Source of the DNA: Thalassobius sp. I31.1
GTDB lineage: Bacteria; Pseudomonadota; Alphaproteobacteria; Rhodobacterales; Rhodobacteraceae
Assembly: GCF_003031585.1 (NCBI RefSeq)
Contig: NZ_PWAA01000061.1
Span: 62,001 to 126,000 of the forward strand
Length of the DNA stretch: 64,000 nucleotides
Direction: 5' to 3'
The translations under genes and the position numbers were made by a program. This document shows, in pieces, positions 18,062-27,156 of this stretch. The stretch's first letter is position 1; each line of letters starts with the position of its first letter. The notes beneath the pieces were generated by a model. It was not told the origin of the DNA and did not search any database. It was given only the letters and a program-made list of their open reading frames with translations.

Positions 18062-19354
18062 ATGGCAGTGAAAATGAATTTCTTTCAGCAAAGAACCGCG
18101 CATCTGGCAGGTGCTACTCTGATGAAAACCCGCAATCTTCTGACTGCGGCGGCGCTGGGGGCATTGTCAGTCGTTGCCCTGGCTGAAACCGCCTCTGCAC
18201 AAAACCTTTTTGCCCCGGCGGCAAAAGTGAATGACTCAGTCGTCACCAACTATGAGCTGCGCCAGCGCATCACCTTCCTGCGCCTCTTGCGCCAGCCCGG
18301 TGATATTGAAGCCGAAGCCCTGAAAGGCCTGGTCGATGATCGCCTGCGTGCCGAAGCCTCTACACGTGCAGGTATCACTGTATCCGACACGCAGATTGAA
18401 GCCGGGATGGAAGAATTTGCCAGCCGTGCCCAGCTGTCACGTGAACAGTTCCTCGCGGCGATTGCCCAGGAAGGTGTCGCTGAAGAAACCTTCAGGGATT
18501 TCGTATCCTCAGGGATCGCCTGGCGTGAACTGATCGGCGGGCGCTATGCCCCGCGCGTTCAGATCACCGAAGCTGAAATTGACCGTGCCCTTGCCCTTGC
18601 TTCTGGCAGCGGTGGTGTGCGTGTGCTTCTGTCTGAAATCATCATTCCCGCCCCGCCCGAAGCCATTGATCAGGCCCGCGCAGAAGCCCTGCGTATCAGC
18701 CGCAGTGTTTCTTCTCAGGCAGGTTTCGCAGCCCAGGCCCGCGCTGTTTCCGCGTCTCAGTCCCGTGGGCGCGGTGGCCGGATTGACTGGCTGCCAATCG
18801 GCAACCTGCCACCTGCAATCCGCAGCCAGATCCTGGCGCTTTCCCCAGGTGACATCACGGCCCCTATCGAAGTCCCCAATGCGATTGCCCTGTTTATGCT
18901 GCGCGCGGTTGAGGAAACCGATGCGGCAGAAACCGAAGTGGTTTCCATGGAATACGCCCGTTATTTTATTCCCGGCGGGCGCAGTGAAGCTGCGCTGAAC
19001 CAGGCCGCGAAAGTCATCAATACGGTCGACAGCTGTGATGATCTTTACGGCGTAAATCTGGGGCAGGATGCCTCACGTCTGCAGCGCGATACACTGGCCA
19101 TTGCCGATGTGCCGGATGACATTGCCCTGGAACTGGCGCGTCTGGATGACAATGAAATTTCAACAAACCTGACAGTTCAGACAGAGGCTGGTCCACAGCT
19201 TACGGTTCTGATGCTGTGTGGGCGCGTGAACGCAATTGTCGAAGACACATCCCGCGAAGAAGTGCGCGGCCAGCTGCGCCAGCAACGCCTTGCTTCTTAC
19301 GCAGACAGCCTGTTGGCAGAGCTGCGCGCTGATGCCACAATTACCTACGAATAA
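18062..19354 (+). CDS. surA: Periplasmic peptidyl-prolyl isomerase, SurA-like
   Basis: A 430-residue secreted chaperone with a SurA N-terminal domain (about 45-170, VNDSVVTNYELRQRITFLRL) and a parvulin-type domain (about 185-295, with RVLLSEIIIPAP and GRGGRIDWLPIGNLP). Two starts are possible. ATG 18062 has AGAGG close by, but gives about 20 extra residues before a classical signal peptide that begins at ATG 18122 (MKTRNLLTAAALG). I report the longer form and consider 18122 plausible. It follows lptD, whose product SurA helps to assemble, and overlaps pdxA by one base. Confidence 0.88.
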   Translation: MAVKMNFFQQRTAHLAGATLMKTRNLLTAAALGALSVVALAETASAQNLFAPAAKVNDSVVTNYELRQRITFLRLLRQPGDIEAEALKGLVDDRLRAEASTRAGITVSDTQIEAGMEEFASRAQLSREQFLAAIAQEGVAEETFRDFVSSGIAWRELIGGRYAPRVQITEAEIDRALALASGSGGVRVLLSEIIIPAPPEAIDQARAEALRISRSVSSQAGFAAQARAVSASQSRGRGGRIDWLPIGNLPPAIRSQILALSPGDITAPIEVPNAIALFMLRAVEETDAAETEVVSMEYARYFIPGGRSEAALNQAAKVINTVDSCDDLYGVNLGQDASRLQRDTLAIADVPDDIALELARLDDNEISTNLTVQTEAGPQLTVLMLCGRVNAIVEDTSREEVRGQLRQQRLASYADSLLAELRADATITYE

Positions 19355-20334
19355 TGGCTGATCTTCCCATTGCCCTGACCTGCGGTGAACCCGCAGGTAT
19401 TGGCCCCGAACTGGCCGAAATGGCCTGGCAGGAACTGCGCACAGACGGCCCGGAATTCTTTCTGATCGGGGACGCGGACCACCTGCCCGGCAATGTGCCC
19501 CACACGCGCATTGATGACCCGACAGAGGTTGCAGACACATTCCCGAATGCCCTGCCCGTTCTGCACCAGGACTTCGGCGCCCCGCGCCGTCCGGGCACCC
19601 CGGACCCGATCCATGCAAAAGGCGTGATCAACGCGATTGAACGCGCTGTGTTTCTGGCACAAAGCGGCCAGGCAGCGGGCCTTTGTACCCTGCCAATCCA
19701 CAAGAAAGCCCTGAAAGACGGTGCTGGTTTTGCCTTTCCGGGACATACGGAATTCCTGGGGCATCTGGGCAATGTCGATAATGTCGTAATGATGCTGGCC
19801 TCGCCCCTGCTGCGCGTGGTGCCTGTGACCATCCATATCGCGCTGTCTGATGTTCCGAAGGCGCTGACCCCGGACCTTCTGGAAGACACCATCCGCATTA
19901 CGCATGAAGGCCTGAAACGCGATTTTGGCCTGAGCGCCCCGCGTCTTGCCATTGCCGGCCTCAACCCGCATGCGGGCGAAGGTGGCGTGATGGGGCGCGA
20001 GGATATGGACCTGATTGCGCCGGTTCTGGAAAAGCTGACACAAGAAGGGCTGAACCTGCGTGGTCCCCTGCCCGCTGATACCATGTTCCACGCCCGCGCC
20101 CGCGAAAGCTATGACGCGGCGATCTGCATGTATCACGACCAGGCGCTGATCCCGATCAAAGCTCTGGATTTTGACCGCGGCGTGAATGTCACCCTGGGCC
20201 TGCCCTTTGTACGCACGTCACCCGATCATGGCACCGCGTTTGATATCGCGGGCAAAGGTCTTGCCAATCCGGCTTCAACACTCGAAGCCCTGCGCCTTGC
20301 CGCAAAAATGGGCGCTGCCCGAAAGGAGGCCTGA
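19354..20334 (+). CDS. pdxA: 4-hydroxythreonine-4-phosphate dehydrogenase
   Basis: A 326-residue NAD-dependent enzyme of pyridoxal phosphate synthesis (DXP-dependent route). Typical motifs are [14 protein letters not shown] at the start, FPGHTEFLG near residue 130, the NPHAGEGG metal-site region, and [16 protein letters not shown] near the end. Length is normal. Its ATG overlaps the surA stop codon (TAATG), and rsmA begins immediately after it. Confidence 0.96.
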   Translation: MADLPIALTCGEPAGIGPELAEMAWQELRTDGPEFFLIGDADHLPGNVPHTRIDDPTEVADTFPNALPVLHQDFGAPRRPGTPDPIHAKGVINAIERAVFLAQSGQAAGLCTLPIHKKALKDGAGFAFPGHTEFLGHLGNVDNVVMMLASPLLRVVPVTIHIALSDVPKALTPDLLEDTIRITHEGLKRDFGLSAPRLAIAGLNPHAGEGGVMGREDMDLIAPVLEKLTQEGLNLRGPLPADTMFHARARESYDAAICMYHDQALIPIKALDFDRGVNVTLGLPFVRTSPDHGTAFDIAGKGLANPASTLEALRLAAKMGAARKEA

Positions 20335-20335
20335 C

Positions 20336-21184
20336 ATGGCCACCATCGACAATCTGCCCCCCCTGCGCGACGTGATTGAAACCCACGAACTGGCGGCAAA
20401 AAAATCACTGGGGCAGAACTTTCTTCTGGATCTGAACCTGACATCAAAAATTGCCCGATACGCAGGCGATCTGTCCGGCTGTGACATTCTGGAAATCGGC
20501 CCTGGACCAGGTGGCCTGACACGGGGTCTGCTGGCAGAAGGTGCACGCAAAGTTCTAGCGGTAGAAAAAGACAGCCGCTGTATCACCGCCCTTGCCGAGG
20601 TGCAGGCAGCCTACCCCGGCAAACTGGACGTGATCAATGCTGATGCGCTGGAAATTGACGTGTCAAAGCACTTGCAAGCCCCCGTGCGTATCGTTGCAAA
20701 CCTGCCTTACAACGTGGGCACGGAATTGCTGGTGCGTTGGTTGACGCCGGATGTCTGGCCACCGTTCTGGGAAAGCCTGACACTGATGTTCCAGAAGGAA
20801 GTGGCAGAACGCATCACCGCAGCCCCTGGCAGCAAAACCTATGGACGGCTTGGCATTCTGGCGCAATGGCGTTGTCAGTGTCAGACCGTGATGACCCTGC
20901 CCCCCGAAGCCTTTTCCCCGCCGCCAAAAATCCATTCGGCAGTTGTGCATCTGAAACGCCGGGAAGAACCATTGTTTCCCGCGGACCCCAAAGTTCTGAA
21001 CCGCGTCGTCGCCCAGGCCTTCAACCAGCGCCGTAAAATGCTGCGATCGGCGCTGAAAAACTTTGTACCGGATATGGAAGATCATATTGTTGCTGCGGGT
21101 CTGAAACCAACAGATCGTGCGGAACAGGTTGATATTGAAGGCTTCTGCGCGCTCGCACGCCAGATCGCCCCGCATATGCGCTAA
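20336..21184 (+). CDS. rsmA: 16S rRNA (adenine1518/1519-N6)-dimethyltransferase
   Basis: A 282-residue KsgA-family enzyme that dimethylates two adjacent adenines near the 3' end of 16S rRNA. It shows [11 protein letters not shown] at the start, the SAM-binding motif [14 protein letters not shown], and the catalytic NLPYNV loop. ATG 20336 lies one base beyond the pdxA stop, with AAAGGAGG upstream. It closes the outer-membrane biogenesis run. Confidence 0.96.
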   Translation: MATIDNLPPLRDVIETHELAAKKSLGQNFLLDLNLTSKIARYAGDLSGCDILEIGPGPGGLTRGLLAEGARKVLAVEKDSRCITALAEVQAAYPGKLDVINADALEIDVSKHLQAPVRIVANLPYNVGTELLVRWLTPDVWPPFWESLTLMFQKEVAERITAAPGSKTYGRLGILAQWRCQCQTVMTLPPEAFSPPPKIHSAVVHLKRREEPLFPADPKVLNRVVAQAFNQRRKMLRSALKNFVPDMEDHIVAAGLKPTDRAEQVDIEGFCALARQIAPHMR

Positions 21185-21344
21185 GGGTAACCTGGTCTAA
21201 ACAATATTCTATGTTTTCAGCTCACGATTCAGACGAATGTTATCCAATATCATGTGGCTGTTATTGAGCTACGCATACTCGTAAGAAAGAGTGGTCTTGC
21301 CACGGGATTAACTTGTGGAAAACGACAAAAAGCGAGTGAATACA

Positions 21345-21671
21345 ATGAGTATTAGACATCAAATCACGTCAGCATTTTTTGCTGTTACAGCAACTTTCGC
21401 ATCCGTCACAACGGCCAGTGCTCTGAGTGAATGCAACGCACAAGGGCATTGTTGGGATGTTGTTGTATGTTCTGGTAACTACCCATGTTCTATCGCACCT
21501 CCTACTGGAGCAGTCATGATAGATGGCCCCGATGGTTCGGCCACAGTCGGGGTTAGCTCAGTTGCTGTCGGCGTCGACACGGCCACTGTCGGAGCTAACT
21601 CAACTAAGATCGGAGTGAGTTCAAGAGCCATCGCCATACCGTTGCAAGGTGAGCTTCAGATCGAAGAGTGA
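21345..21671 (+). CDS. Small secreted protein with YadA-head-like heptads and spaced cysteines
   Basis: A 108-residue protein with a signal peptide (about 1-27, ending TTASA). Four cysteines follow at 30, 36, 42 and 48, exactly six residues apart. Then come heptad repeats in which glycine recurs at 69, 76, 83 and 90 (TVGVSSV, AVGVDTA, TVGANST, KIGVSSR). This is the xA(V/I)GxxS pattern of the YadA-type adhesin head, but no stalk or membrane anchor follows. ATG 21345 is preferred; an in-frame GTG at 21315 would add ten residues before the signal. The surrounding DNA is AT-richer than its neighbours. Function is unknown. Confidence 0.6.
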   Translation: MSIRHQITSAFFAVTATFASVTTASALSECNAQGHCWDVVVCSGNYPCSIAPPTGAVMIDGPDGSATVGVSSVAVGVDTATVGANSTKIGVSSRAIAIPLQGELQIEE

Positions 21672-21837
21672 TCGATTATTGTGATGGCTTCCAGGGCCAT
21701 CACTTTACATCAACTCCACGGTTATGCTTTTTACGACTTGTTGCCTCTGCATTCAAACAACAGAGTGTGCTTCAATCAAGGCCTTTAAGGTAAACACAGT
21801 CCCGGCCTGAAGTTGACAAAAATCGCAATATAACAAA

Positions 21838-21863
21838 AAACCCGCCTGTATTGAGGCGGGTTT
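21838..21863 (-). terminator. Terminator of the DUF4167 gene
   Basis: A perfect 10-bp stem (AAACCCGCCT with its complement) and six-base loop. On the minus strand it runs into a T tract, 17 bases past the stop codon. Confidence 0.8.
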
Positions 21864-21880
21864 CGATATCTCAACGTCCG

Positions 21881-22534
21881 TTACTCAGCTGCTTCCGGGC
21901 TGTCCGGGGTGTCGCCTTCGGGCACCTTCTTCGGGGCGCGACGGCGGGGCTTTGGTTTGGCGTCTTCCACGGCAACGCCACCTTCCGCATCTTCTGCAGC
22001 CGGTTTGCGACGGCGGGGTTTGCGGGCCGGCTTTTCGGCGGCTTCCGGTGTATCCACAATCTCAGCTGATGGTGCGTCAGTGATAAAAGACGGCAGATCC
22101 GGCTGAGGTGCCTCAGATGGATCAATCACATCCGCAGGCCCGGTTGACGGCGCAGCAGCAGGCTGCGGTGCATCTGCTGCATCCTGGCGGTTATCACGCT
22201 GTTCTTTGCGCGCTTCATGCCGGGCATCACGTTGCGCCTGGCGTTCACGATGCTGCGCTTCCTGTTCAGCCCGGCGGGCTTCCTGTTCGCGGGTCGCATC
22301 GCCCAGCAGACGGATATAATGTTCCGCATGCTGCTGAAAGTTTTCTTCGGCCACACGGTCGTTGGCCAGCTGCGCATCACGGGTCAGCGCCTGATATTTA
22401 TCAATAATTTGCTGCGGGGTGCCACGCACTTTGCCTTCCGGACCGGAACTGTCGAACACGCGGTTGACGTTATTCCCGTTGGAATTGCGATTGCGGTTCG
22501 ACTTACCACGCGAGCGTTGTTTAGATGATCTCAT
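21881..22534 (-). CDS. DUF4167 domain protein, basic and low-complexity
   Basis: A 217-residue protein. The N-terminal region (about 1-75) is the DUF4167 domain: a basic, asparagine-rich opening (SRGKSNRNRNSNGNN) followed by GTPQQIIDKYQALTRDA and AEHYIRLL. The rest is disordered: a Glu/Arg/Gln-rich helix (80-120), an acidic Pro/Ala/Asp stretch, and a basic tail with repeated KPRRR blocks. The family is widespread in alphaproteobacteria and often lies near prmC/prfA, as here. The basic composition suggests RNA binding; this is inference. Confidence 0.85.
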   Translation of the reverse strand: MRSSKQRSRGKSNRNRNSNGNNVNRVFDSSGPEGKVRGTPQQIIDKYQALTRDAQLANDRVAEENFQQHAEHYIRLLGDATREQEARRAEQEAQHRERQAQRDARHEARKEQRDNRQDAADAPQPAAAPSTGPADVIDPSEAPQPDLPSFITDAPSAEIVDTPEAAEKPARKPRRRKPAAEDAEGGVAVEDAKPKPRRRAPKKVPEGDTPDSPEAAE

Positions 22535-22649
22535 TTTTAATCTTCGCTAAACTTCAGATGTATTGGCCTGAGTGTTTCTCATATCGTTGCCGCAACCGCG
22601 CGTCTTGCGTGGGGTCATCATCGACCGGGTCAAACAATGTTCTGGCTTA

Positions 22650-22686
22650 CAGCAGATCAGAGCGCCATGGGCTCTCGCCTCTGCTG
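22650..22686. other. Two-part hairpin in the prmC-DUF4167 gap
   Basis: An outer 7-bp stem (22650-22656 with 22680-22686) and an inner 5-bp stem (22659-22663 with 22671-22675) enclose GCCATGG. It lies 116 bases before the DUF4167 start on that strand. It lacks a T tract and could be a leader or processing structure. The rest of the 260-base gap shows nothing else. Confidence 0.35.
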
Positions 22687-22794
22687 ATACAGGAGTAACC
22701 ATGCACATAAGCGCATTACAAGGATAAACTTAAAGAAATGCTGAAAATTTGCAGGTTTTGGCCAATTTAGACGAGAATATGGCAGCAATTCCGG

Positions 22795-23640
22795 TCAGAC
22801 TGGCATTTTCCCTGCCACCACACGATCCCGCCCGTCCAGATCCCTGTGAATCTGAACATCAGTCAGGCCCGACACCTCAAACATCAGCTGAATCGCCTGC
22901 CCTTGCGTCGGGCCACATTCCACAGCCAAAATCCCGCCTGGTGACAGATAGTCCTGTATCTGCGCAGTGATGATCCGGTATGGGGCAAGCCCATCGTTTT
23001 CTGCATCCGGATAAGGTGTCAGGGCGATATGGGGCTCATGGTCAAAGACTTCCGGTTGCAGATCCTGCATTTCCGCGCTGGTGATATAGGGCGGATTGGA
23101 CAGGATCAGATCATAGTGACCTTCAGCCTCACCAAACCAATCGGATTGCTTCAGATCCAGCCGGCCTGCCACCCCATGGGTTTCGGCATTTCGTTTTGCA
23201 ACCTCAAGCGCATCAACAGAAATATCAAAGGCCTGCCCTGACAGATCTGGACGTTCAGCTAACACAGAAACTGCAATTGCGCCCGATCCGGTGCCAAGAT
23301 CCAGCAGGCGCTTTCCCGGATGTTGCAACGCAATTTCCACCAGAAGTTCAGTTTCGGGGCGCGGATCCAGCACAGCGGATGAGACATGGAAGTCACGTCC
23401 GAAAAACGCCCGGGTCCCTGTGATATGGGAAACCGGCACGCGACAGAACCGCTGCTTGATCGCGCTTTCAAATCGGGCCCGCGCCACATCGGAAATATCA
23501 TCCCCCAGGGCAAGCGTCAGTCGTCCTGGCGCAACCTGCATAGCCCAGGCCATCAGGCGACGCGCGTCGCTGGCGGCCCCGGGAACAGCGGCCTCTTTCA
23601 GTTCCTGCACCCCCTGAAACAATGCATCCTGCGCGCGCAT
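22795..23640 (-). CDS. prmC: Release factor glutamine methyltransferase
   Basis: A 281-residue SAM-dependent enzyme that methylates the glutamine of the GGQ motif in RF1 and RF2. The N-terminal helical domain (1-70) is followed by a Rossmann domain with DLGTGSG (114-120) and the catalytic NPPY (182-185). The start ATG at 23640 overlaps the prfA stop by one base (TGATG); a GTG at 23643 is an alternative. It directly follows prfA, its substrate's gene. Confidence 0.95.
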   Translation of the reverse strand: MRAQDALFQGVQELKEAAVPGAASDARRLMAWAMQVAPGRLTLALGDDISDVARARFESAIKQRFCRVPVSHITGTRAFFGRDFHVSSAVLDPRPETELLVEIALQHPGKRLLDLGTGSGAIAVSVLAERPDLSGQAFDISVDALEVAKRNAETHGVAGRLDLKQSDWFGEAEGHYDLILSNPPYITSAEMQDLQPEVFDHEPHIALTPYPDAENDGLAPYRIITAQIQDYLSPGGILAVECGPTQGQAIQLMFEVSGLTDVQIHRDLDGRDRVVAGKMPV

Positions 23641-24689
23641 CACAGATCCTCAGCCGCCAGACGCTGCGCCGTATCATCGGCATGCAGCGCGTCGATAAAT
23701 TCATCCAGATCACCGGAAACCACCTGATCCAGCTTATAAAGCGTCATATTGATGCGGTGATCACTGACGCGTCCCTGTGGGAAGTTATAGGTGCGGATAC
23801 GTTCCGACCGGTCACCAGATCCCACCTGCCCTTTGCGTGCCTCGGATCTCTCGTCATGCAGTTTCTGCCGTTCCAGATCGTACAGCCGGGTCTTCAGAAC
23901 CTGCATGGCGATTTCGCGGTTGCGGTGCTGAGATTTCTCAGAACTCACCACAACAATTCCGGAAGGAATATGGGTGATCCGTACGGCGGAATCTGTGGTG
24001 TTCACATGCTGCCCGCCAGAGCCTGACGCACGCATGGTATCAATCCGGATGTCACCGGGATCGACTTTGATATCCACATCCACCGCTTCGGGCAGCACCG
24101 CCACCGTGGCCGCAGATGTATGAATACGACCGCCGCTTTCGGTTTCCGGCACGCGCTGCACCCGGTGCACGCCGCTTTCAAATTTCAGCCGCTGAAAGAC
24201 GTTTTCGCCTTTCACATGAATAACCGCTTCCTTAATGCCGCCAAGTTCCGAAACGCTTTCTTCCAGCACATCAAACTTCCAGCCGCGTCCTTCGGCATAG
24301 CGTTGATACATGCGCAACAGATCCCCGGCAAACAGCGCCGCCTCATCCCCGCCGGTGCCAGGACGGATTTCGATCATCGCGGGGCGTGCGTCGGCCTCAT
24401 CCTTTGGCAGCAAAGCCACCTGAAGCGCCTGTTCCTCAACCGGCAGGCGGTCGCGCAGCAGGGGCAGTTCTTCCTCTGCCAGCTCCTTCATATCGGGATC
24501 TTCCAGCATTGTTTCAGCTTCGGAAATATCCTCAAGCAACTGTTTATAGGCCTGTACCTGGTCAACAAGCGGTCGCAGTTCAGAATATTCGCGTCCCAGC
24601 GCTGCAATATCGCCAAGGCCAGCGTTCATCTGCGCTTCGACATATTCAAATCGCTCGGTAATGCGGGAGAGTTTATCAAAAGGAACCAT
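23640..24689 (-). CDS. prfA: Peptide chain release factor 1
   Basis: A 349-residue protein that recognises UAA and UAG stops. The peptide-anticodon PxT motif appears as PET (181-183), and the catalytic GGQ is at 225-227 within [15 protein letters not shown]. Length and domain order are standard. It is the first gene of prfA-prmC. The short gap to the divergent 97-residue protein gene (62 bases) probably holds both promoters. Confidence 0.97.
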   Translation of the reverse strand: MVPFDKLSRITERFEYVEAQMNAGLGDIAALGREYSELRPLVDQVQAYKQLLEDISEAETMLEDPDMKELAEEELPLLRDRLPVEEQALQVALLPKDEADARPAMIEIRPGTGGDEAALFAGDLLRMYQRYAEGRGWKFDVLEESVSELGGIKEAVIHVKGENVFQRLKFESGVHRVQRVPETESGGRIHTSAATVAVLPEAVDVDIKVDPGDIRIDTMRASGSGGQHVNTTDSAVRITHIPSGIVVVSSEKSQHRNREIAMQVLKTRLYDLERQKLHDERSEARKGQVGSGDRSERIRTYNFPQGRVSDHRINMTLYKLDQVVSGDLDEFIDALHADDTAQRLAAEDL

Positions 24690-24751
24690 GTCTATCCCTT
24701 CAGCTATTTGCCGGATTTGGTCAAGGGCACGATCCGTGCTATTGTACCACC

Positions 24752-25045
24752 ATGAGATATATTGCCTTGATTTTTATGTTCACGGCAGCCCCTTTGCAGG
24801 CGGATGTCACCGGGCCGGGTGGCCGCGTTATTGATTGTTATTGTACAGATACATCCGGCGCACGACAGGAGCTGGGAGAGGAAATCTGCCTGTATGTGGA
24901 TGGCCGCGCCTTTATGGCCCGCTGTGAAATGTCGCTGAATGTGCCCATGTGGCGCGACACTGGTGATCTTTGCCTGAATTCGCGCCTACAGCCGCGCGAG
25001 GGCCAGCCAGTTCAGAATACGCCGCTGATTTACCCCGAGATCTGA
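24752..25045 (+). CDS. Small secreted cysteine-containing protein (97 aa)
   Basis: Unrecognised. A short signal peptide (about 1-17, ending PLQA) precedes an 80-residue mature protein. It has cysteines at 29, 31, 46, 58 and 74, a [11 protein letters not shown] opening and tryptophan in MWRDTGDLC. Disulfide bonding in the periplasm is likely. The 3' end overlaps the 3' end of the converging DUF1499 gene by 60 bases, so both coding ends constrain each other. Confidence 0.6.
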   Translation: MRYIALIFMFTAAPLQADVTGPGGRVIDCYCTDTSGARQELGEEICLYVDGRAFMARCEMSLNVPMWRDTGDLCLNSRLQPREGQPVQNTPLIYPEI

Positions 25046-25411
25046 TTTCCCGAACCGCAGATGGCCCTGGATATGCAGTTGATCGCCCGAGACCCAGATA
25101 TTGGTCGTATCCGGGAAACCCCAGAAATGGGTTCGTGTGACAAAACTGATATGTCCCTCATCCAGGCTGCCACCCAGATGGGTGGTGCGGGCGTTTTCTT
25201 CAATGATCCGCACCAGCCGTGCCATGGCCTCGCGCAGAGGCTCATCCGGCTGGCGCACAGCTTCAAAACCGCCGTCTGATCTGTAATCTCCTGCTTCCGA
25301 ATAGCTGCTGTTCATCACATGAAAATCTGCCGCCTCATGTGGTGCATGACGCACATAAAAGCGCACAATCAGAACAGCCGTCAGAAGCCCCGCCAGAAAC
25401 CATGTCATCAT
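24986..25411 (-). CDS. DUF1499 family membrane-anchored protein
   Basis: A 141-residue protein with one N-terminal membrane helix (about 3-20). A DUF1499-like domain follows, in which a segment like TTHLGGSLDEGHISFVTRTHFWGFPD resembles the family's conserved 'S..R.G..D.G.N..RI' region. Function is unknown. ATG 25411 (first of two adjacent ATGs) was preferred because AAAGGAAG lies seven bases upstream; an in-frame start at 25429 is possible. Confidence 0.65.
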   Translation of the reverse strand: MMTWFLAGLLTAVLIVRFYVRHAPHEAADFHVMNSSYSEAGDYRSDGGFEAVRQPDEPLREAMARLVRIIEENARTTHLGGSLDEGHISFVTRTHFWGFPDTTNIWVSGDQLHIQGHLRFGKSDLGVNQRRILNWLALARL

Positions 25412-25449
25412 TTTTGTCTTCCTTTGCAAAGATTTCAGGCCTCCAGCGA

Positions 25450-25511
25450 GAGTATATTAAGCAAGATGAAAAGGATCTGAGCCAGCCCCCTTCATCTTGC
25501 CTTAAATACTC
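25450..25511. repeat. Long imperfect inverted repeat between speB and the DUF1499 gene
   Basis: Two 21-base arms (25450-25470 and 25491-25511), with a few mismatches, surround a 20-base loop. On the minus strand the loop carries GGGGGCTGGC, the same core found in the 11364 and 35298 elements. The element begins six bases past the speB stop and may end that transcript. Confidence 0.6.
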
Positions 25512-25516
25512 AAAAC

Positions 25517-26494
25517 TCAGAGTTCGCCGCGCGCGCGTTTACCCCAGCCATACAAACACAGCAGTTCGGTTGCCACATGGGCCCCGGCCACGGCTGTTGC
25601 GCCGGTGGTGTCGTAGGATGGGTTCACCTCAACCACATCCATGCCAAGCAGGTTAATACCACGCAGCCCGCGCAGCATCGTTACCGCCTGGGCCGAGGTC
25701 AGCCCGCCCCAGACTGGCGTACCGGTGCCAGGTGCATAGGCCGGATCCAGCGCGTCAATGTCAAAGGTCAGGTAGGTCGGGTGATCGCCCATGATCTCTT
25801 TGATCTTGGCAACGGTAGCTTCCGGCCCGACACGGTGTACTTCCGGTGCATCAATGATGTTCATGCCCATGGTGTCCGGGTTGTCGGTACGGATACCCAC
25901 CTGCACGGATTTCTCCGGATCAATCAGGCCAAGTTTGATCGCTTTGTAGAACATGGTGCCATGATCGATACGCTCCATATCATCGTCTTTCCATGTGTCG
26001 CCGTGGGCATCAAATTGCAAAAGCGCCAGAGGCTTGCCGAACTTCTCAGCATAGGCTTTGAGGATCGGGAAGCTGATATAATGATCGCCGCCCAAAACCA
26101 GGCTTGCGGAACCGGCATCAAGGATCTTGCCAATATGGGCCTGCAGGGTTGCCGGGAAATCCTGGATCTTGCCGTAATCAAAGGCCATATCCCCGTAATC
26201 CGCGACATTCATGTCGTTCATCGGATCAAAATCCCAGCCATAGGGCTTGTCCGGCGCCTGAAGGCTGGAGGCCTCGCGGATCGCACGCGGGCCAAAACGT
26301 GTACCGGGGCGGTTGGTGACGCTCTGGTCAAAGCAGATGCCGGTCACAGCCACATCTACGTCTGTCAGGTCTTTGGTGTATTTACGGCGCAGAAAGCTGG
26401 GCGCACCAGCAAAGGTCAGCTCATTTGACAGGCCCCGGTGGCTATCGCGGGTGATGGCCATATCTTCGTGATTTTTCGCGTCTTCCAGTGACAT
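25517..26494 (-). CDS. speB: Agmatinase / ureohydrolase
   Basis: A 325-residue manganese enzyme of the arginase family. Metal-ligand motifs are GGDHYISFP, DAHGDTW and DIDALDPAYAPGTGTP, and the C-terminal MDVVEVNPSYD is typical of agmatinases. It would convert agmatine to putrescine and urea. The long N-terminus with PGTRFGPRAIREAS matches the family. Some alphaproteobacterial members act on guanidinobutyrate or related compounds, so the substrate is less certain than the family. An 18-base perfect palindrome lies just upstream. Confidence 0.9.
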   Translation of the reverse strand: MSLEDAKNHEDMAITRDSHRGLSNELTFAGAPSFLRRKYTKDLTDVDVAVTGICFDQSVTNRPGTRFGPRAIREASSLQAPDKPYGWDFDPMNDMNVADYGDMAFDYGKIQDFPATLQAHIGKILDAGSASLVLGGDHYISFPILKAYAEKFGKPLALLQFDAHGDTWKDDDMERIDHGTMFYKAIKLGLIDPEKSVQVGIRTDNPDTMGMNIIDAPEVHRVGPEATVAKIKEIMGDHPTYLTFDIDALDPAYAPGTGTPVWGGLTSAQAVTMLRGLRGINLLGMDVVEVNPSYDTTGATAVAGAHVATELLCLYGWGKRARGEL

Positions 26495-26509
26495 TTCATC
26501 CCCTCCCGG

Positions 26510-26527
26510 ATAATTTGATCAAATTAT
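26510..26527. promoter_or_regulatory. Perfect 18-bp palindrome ahead of speB
   Basis: ATAATTTGATCAAATTAT is fully self-complementary and ends 16 bases before the speB start, just beyond its GGGAGGGG ribosome site. It is positioned to act as a repressor operator. The regulator is unknown. Confidence 0.55.
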
Positions 26528-26537
26528 TTAATGCTCT

Positions 26538-27086
26538 TTATGCGTCACGCCATGTCCCGGTATCAAGCCCTTCTATTGCCCAGTCCCCAATTGAATAGCG
26601 GATAAGGCGCAGACAGGGATGACCAACGGCGGCACACATGCGCCGCACCTGACGATTGCGCCCTTCCGTGATTGTCAGGCGCAACCAGCTGTCGGGCACA
26701 GATTTGCGCACACGGATCGGCGGGTTGCGCGGCCAGAGATCTTCGGGTTCCTCCATCAGATCCGCTTTTGCCGGACGGGTCATTCCATCCTTCAGAGACA
26801 CGCCATCACGCAGAGCTCGAAGTGCTGCCTGATCCGGCACACCTTCGATCTGAACCCAATATGTCTTTGGTTTCTTAAATTTCGGACTGGCGATGCGGTT
26901 TTGCAGCTTGCCGTCATCCGTCAGCACAAGCAGCCCCTCGCTGTCCCGATCAAGCCGACCGGCGGCATAGACCTTCGGCACATCAACATAATCGGACAGC
27001 GTTTCGCGCTTGCTGCCTTCTGTGCCCTTGTCGGTAAACTGGCTGAGAACGCCAAAAGGTTTGTTCAGCAGGATTACACGAGACAT
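26538..27086 (-). CDS. 23S rRNA pseudouridine synthase, RluE-type
   Basis: A 182-residue RsuA/RluE-family enzyme without an S4 domain. It shows [12 protein letters not shown], the catalytic-aspartate block [19 protein letters not shown], and the C-terminal [20 protein letters not shown]. RluE isomerises U2457 of 23S rRNA in E. coli. ATG 27086 with AAAGG upstream is preferred to GTG 27092. Confidence 0.92.
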   Translation of the reverse strand: MSRVILLNKPFGVLSQFTDKGTEGSKRETLSDYVDVPKVYAAGRLDRDSEGLLVLTDDGKLQNRIASPKFKKPKTYWVQIEGVPDQAALRALRDGVSLKDGMTRPAKADLMEEPEDLWPRNPPIRVRKSVPDSWLRLTITEGRNRQVRRMCAAVGHPCLRLIRYSIGDWAIEGLDTGTWRDA

Positions 27087-27110
27087 CGGCACGGCCTTTC
27101 AGTGGGTCGA

Positions 27111-27155
27111 CCGGAGTTTTTGAAAACTCCGGCCCGGAATTTTCGTAAAATTCCG
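27111..27155. repeat. Double-hairpin repeat, copy A
   Basis: CCGGAGTTTT pairs with 27123-27132, immediately followed by CGGAATTTT paired with 27147-27155. The layout of two short A/T-cored hairpins in tandem recurs at 32034 and 43117. Here it sits two bases past the M20 gene's stop codon and 25 bases before the pseudouridine synthase gene. Confidence 0.65.
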
Positions 27156-27156
27156 T

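Noticed and set aside
21549-21564. Sequence resembling a tRNA D-arm (GGGGTTAGCTCAGTTG)
   Set aside because: It lies inside the open frame of the 108-residue secreted protein. No anticodon stem, T-arm (GGTTCGAATCC-like) or acceptor pairing follows.
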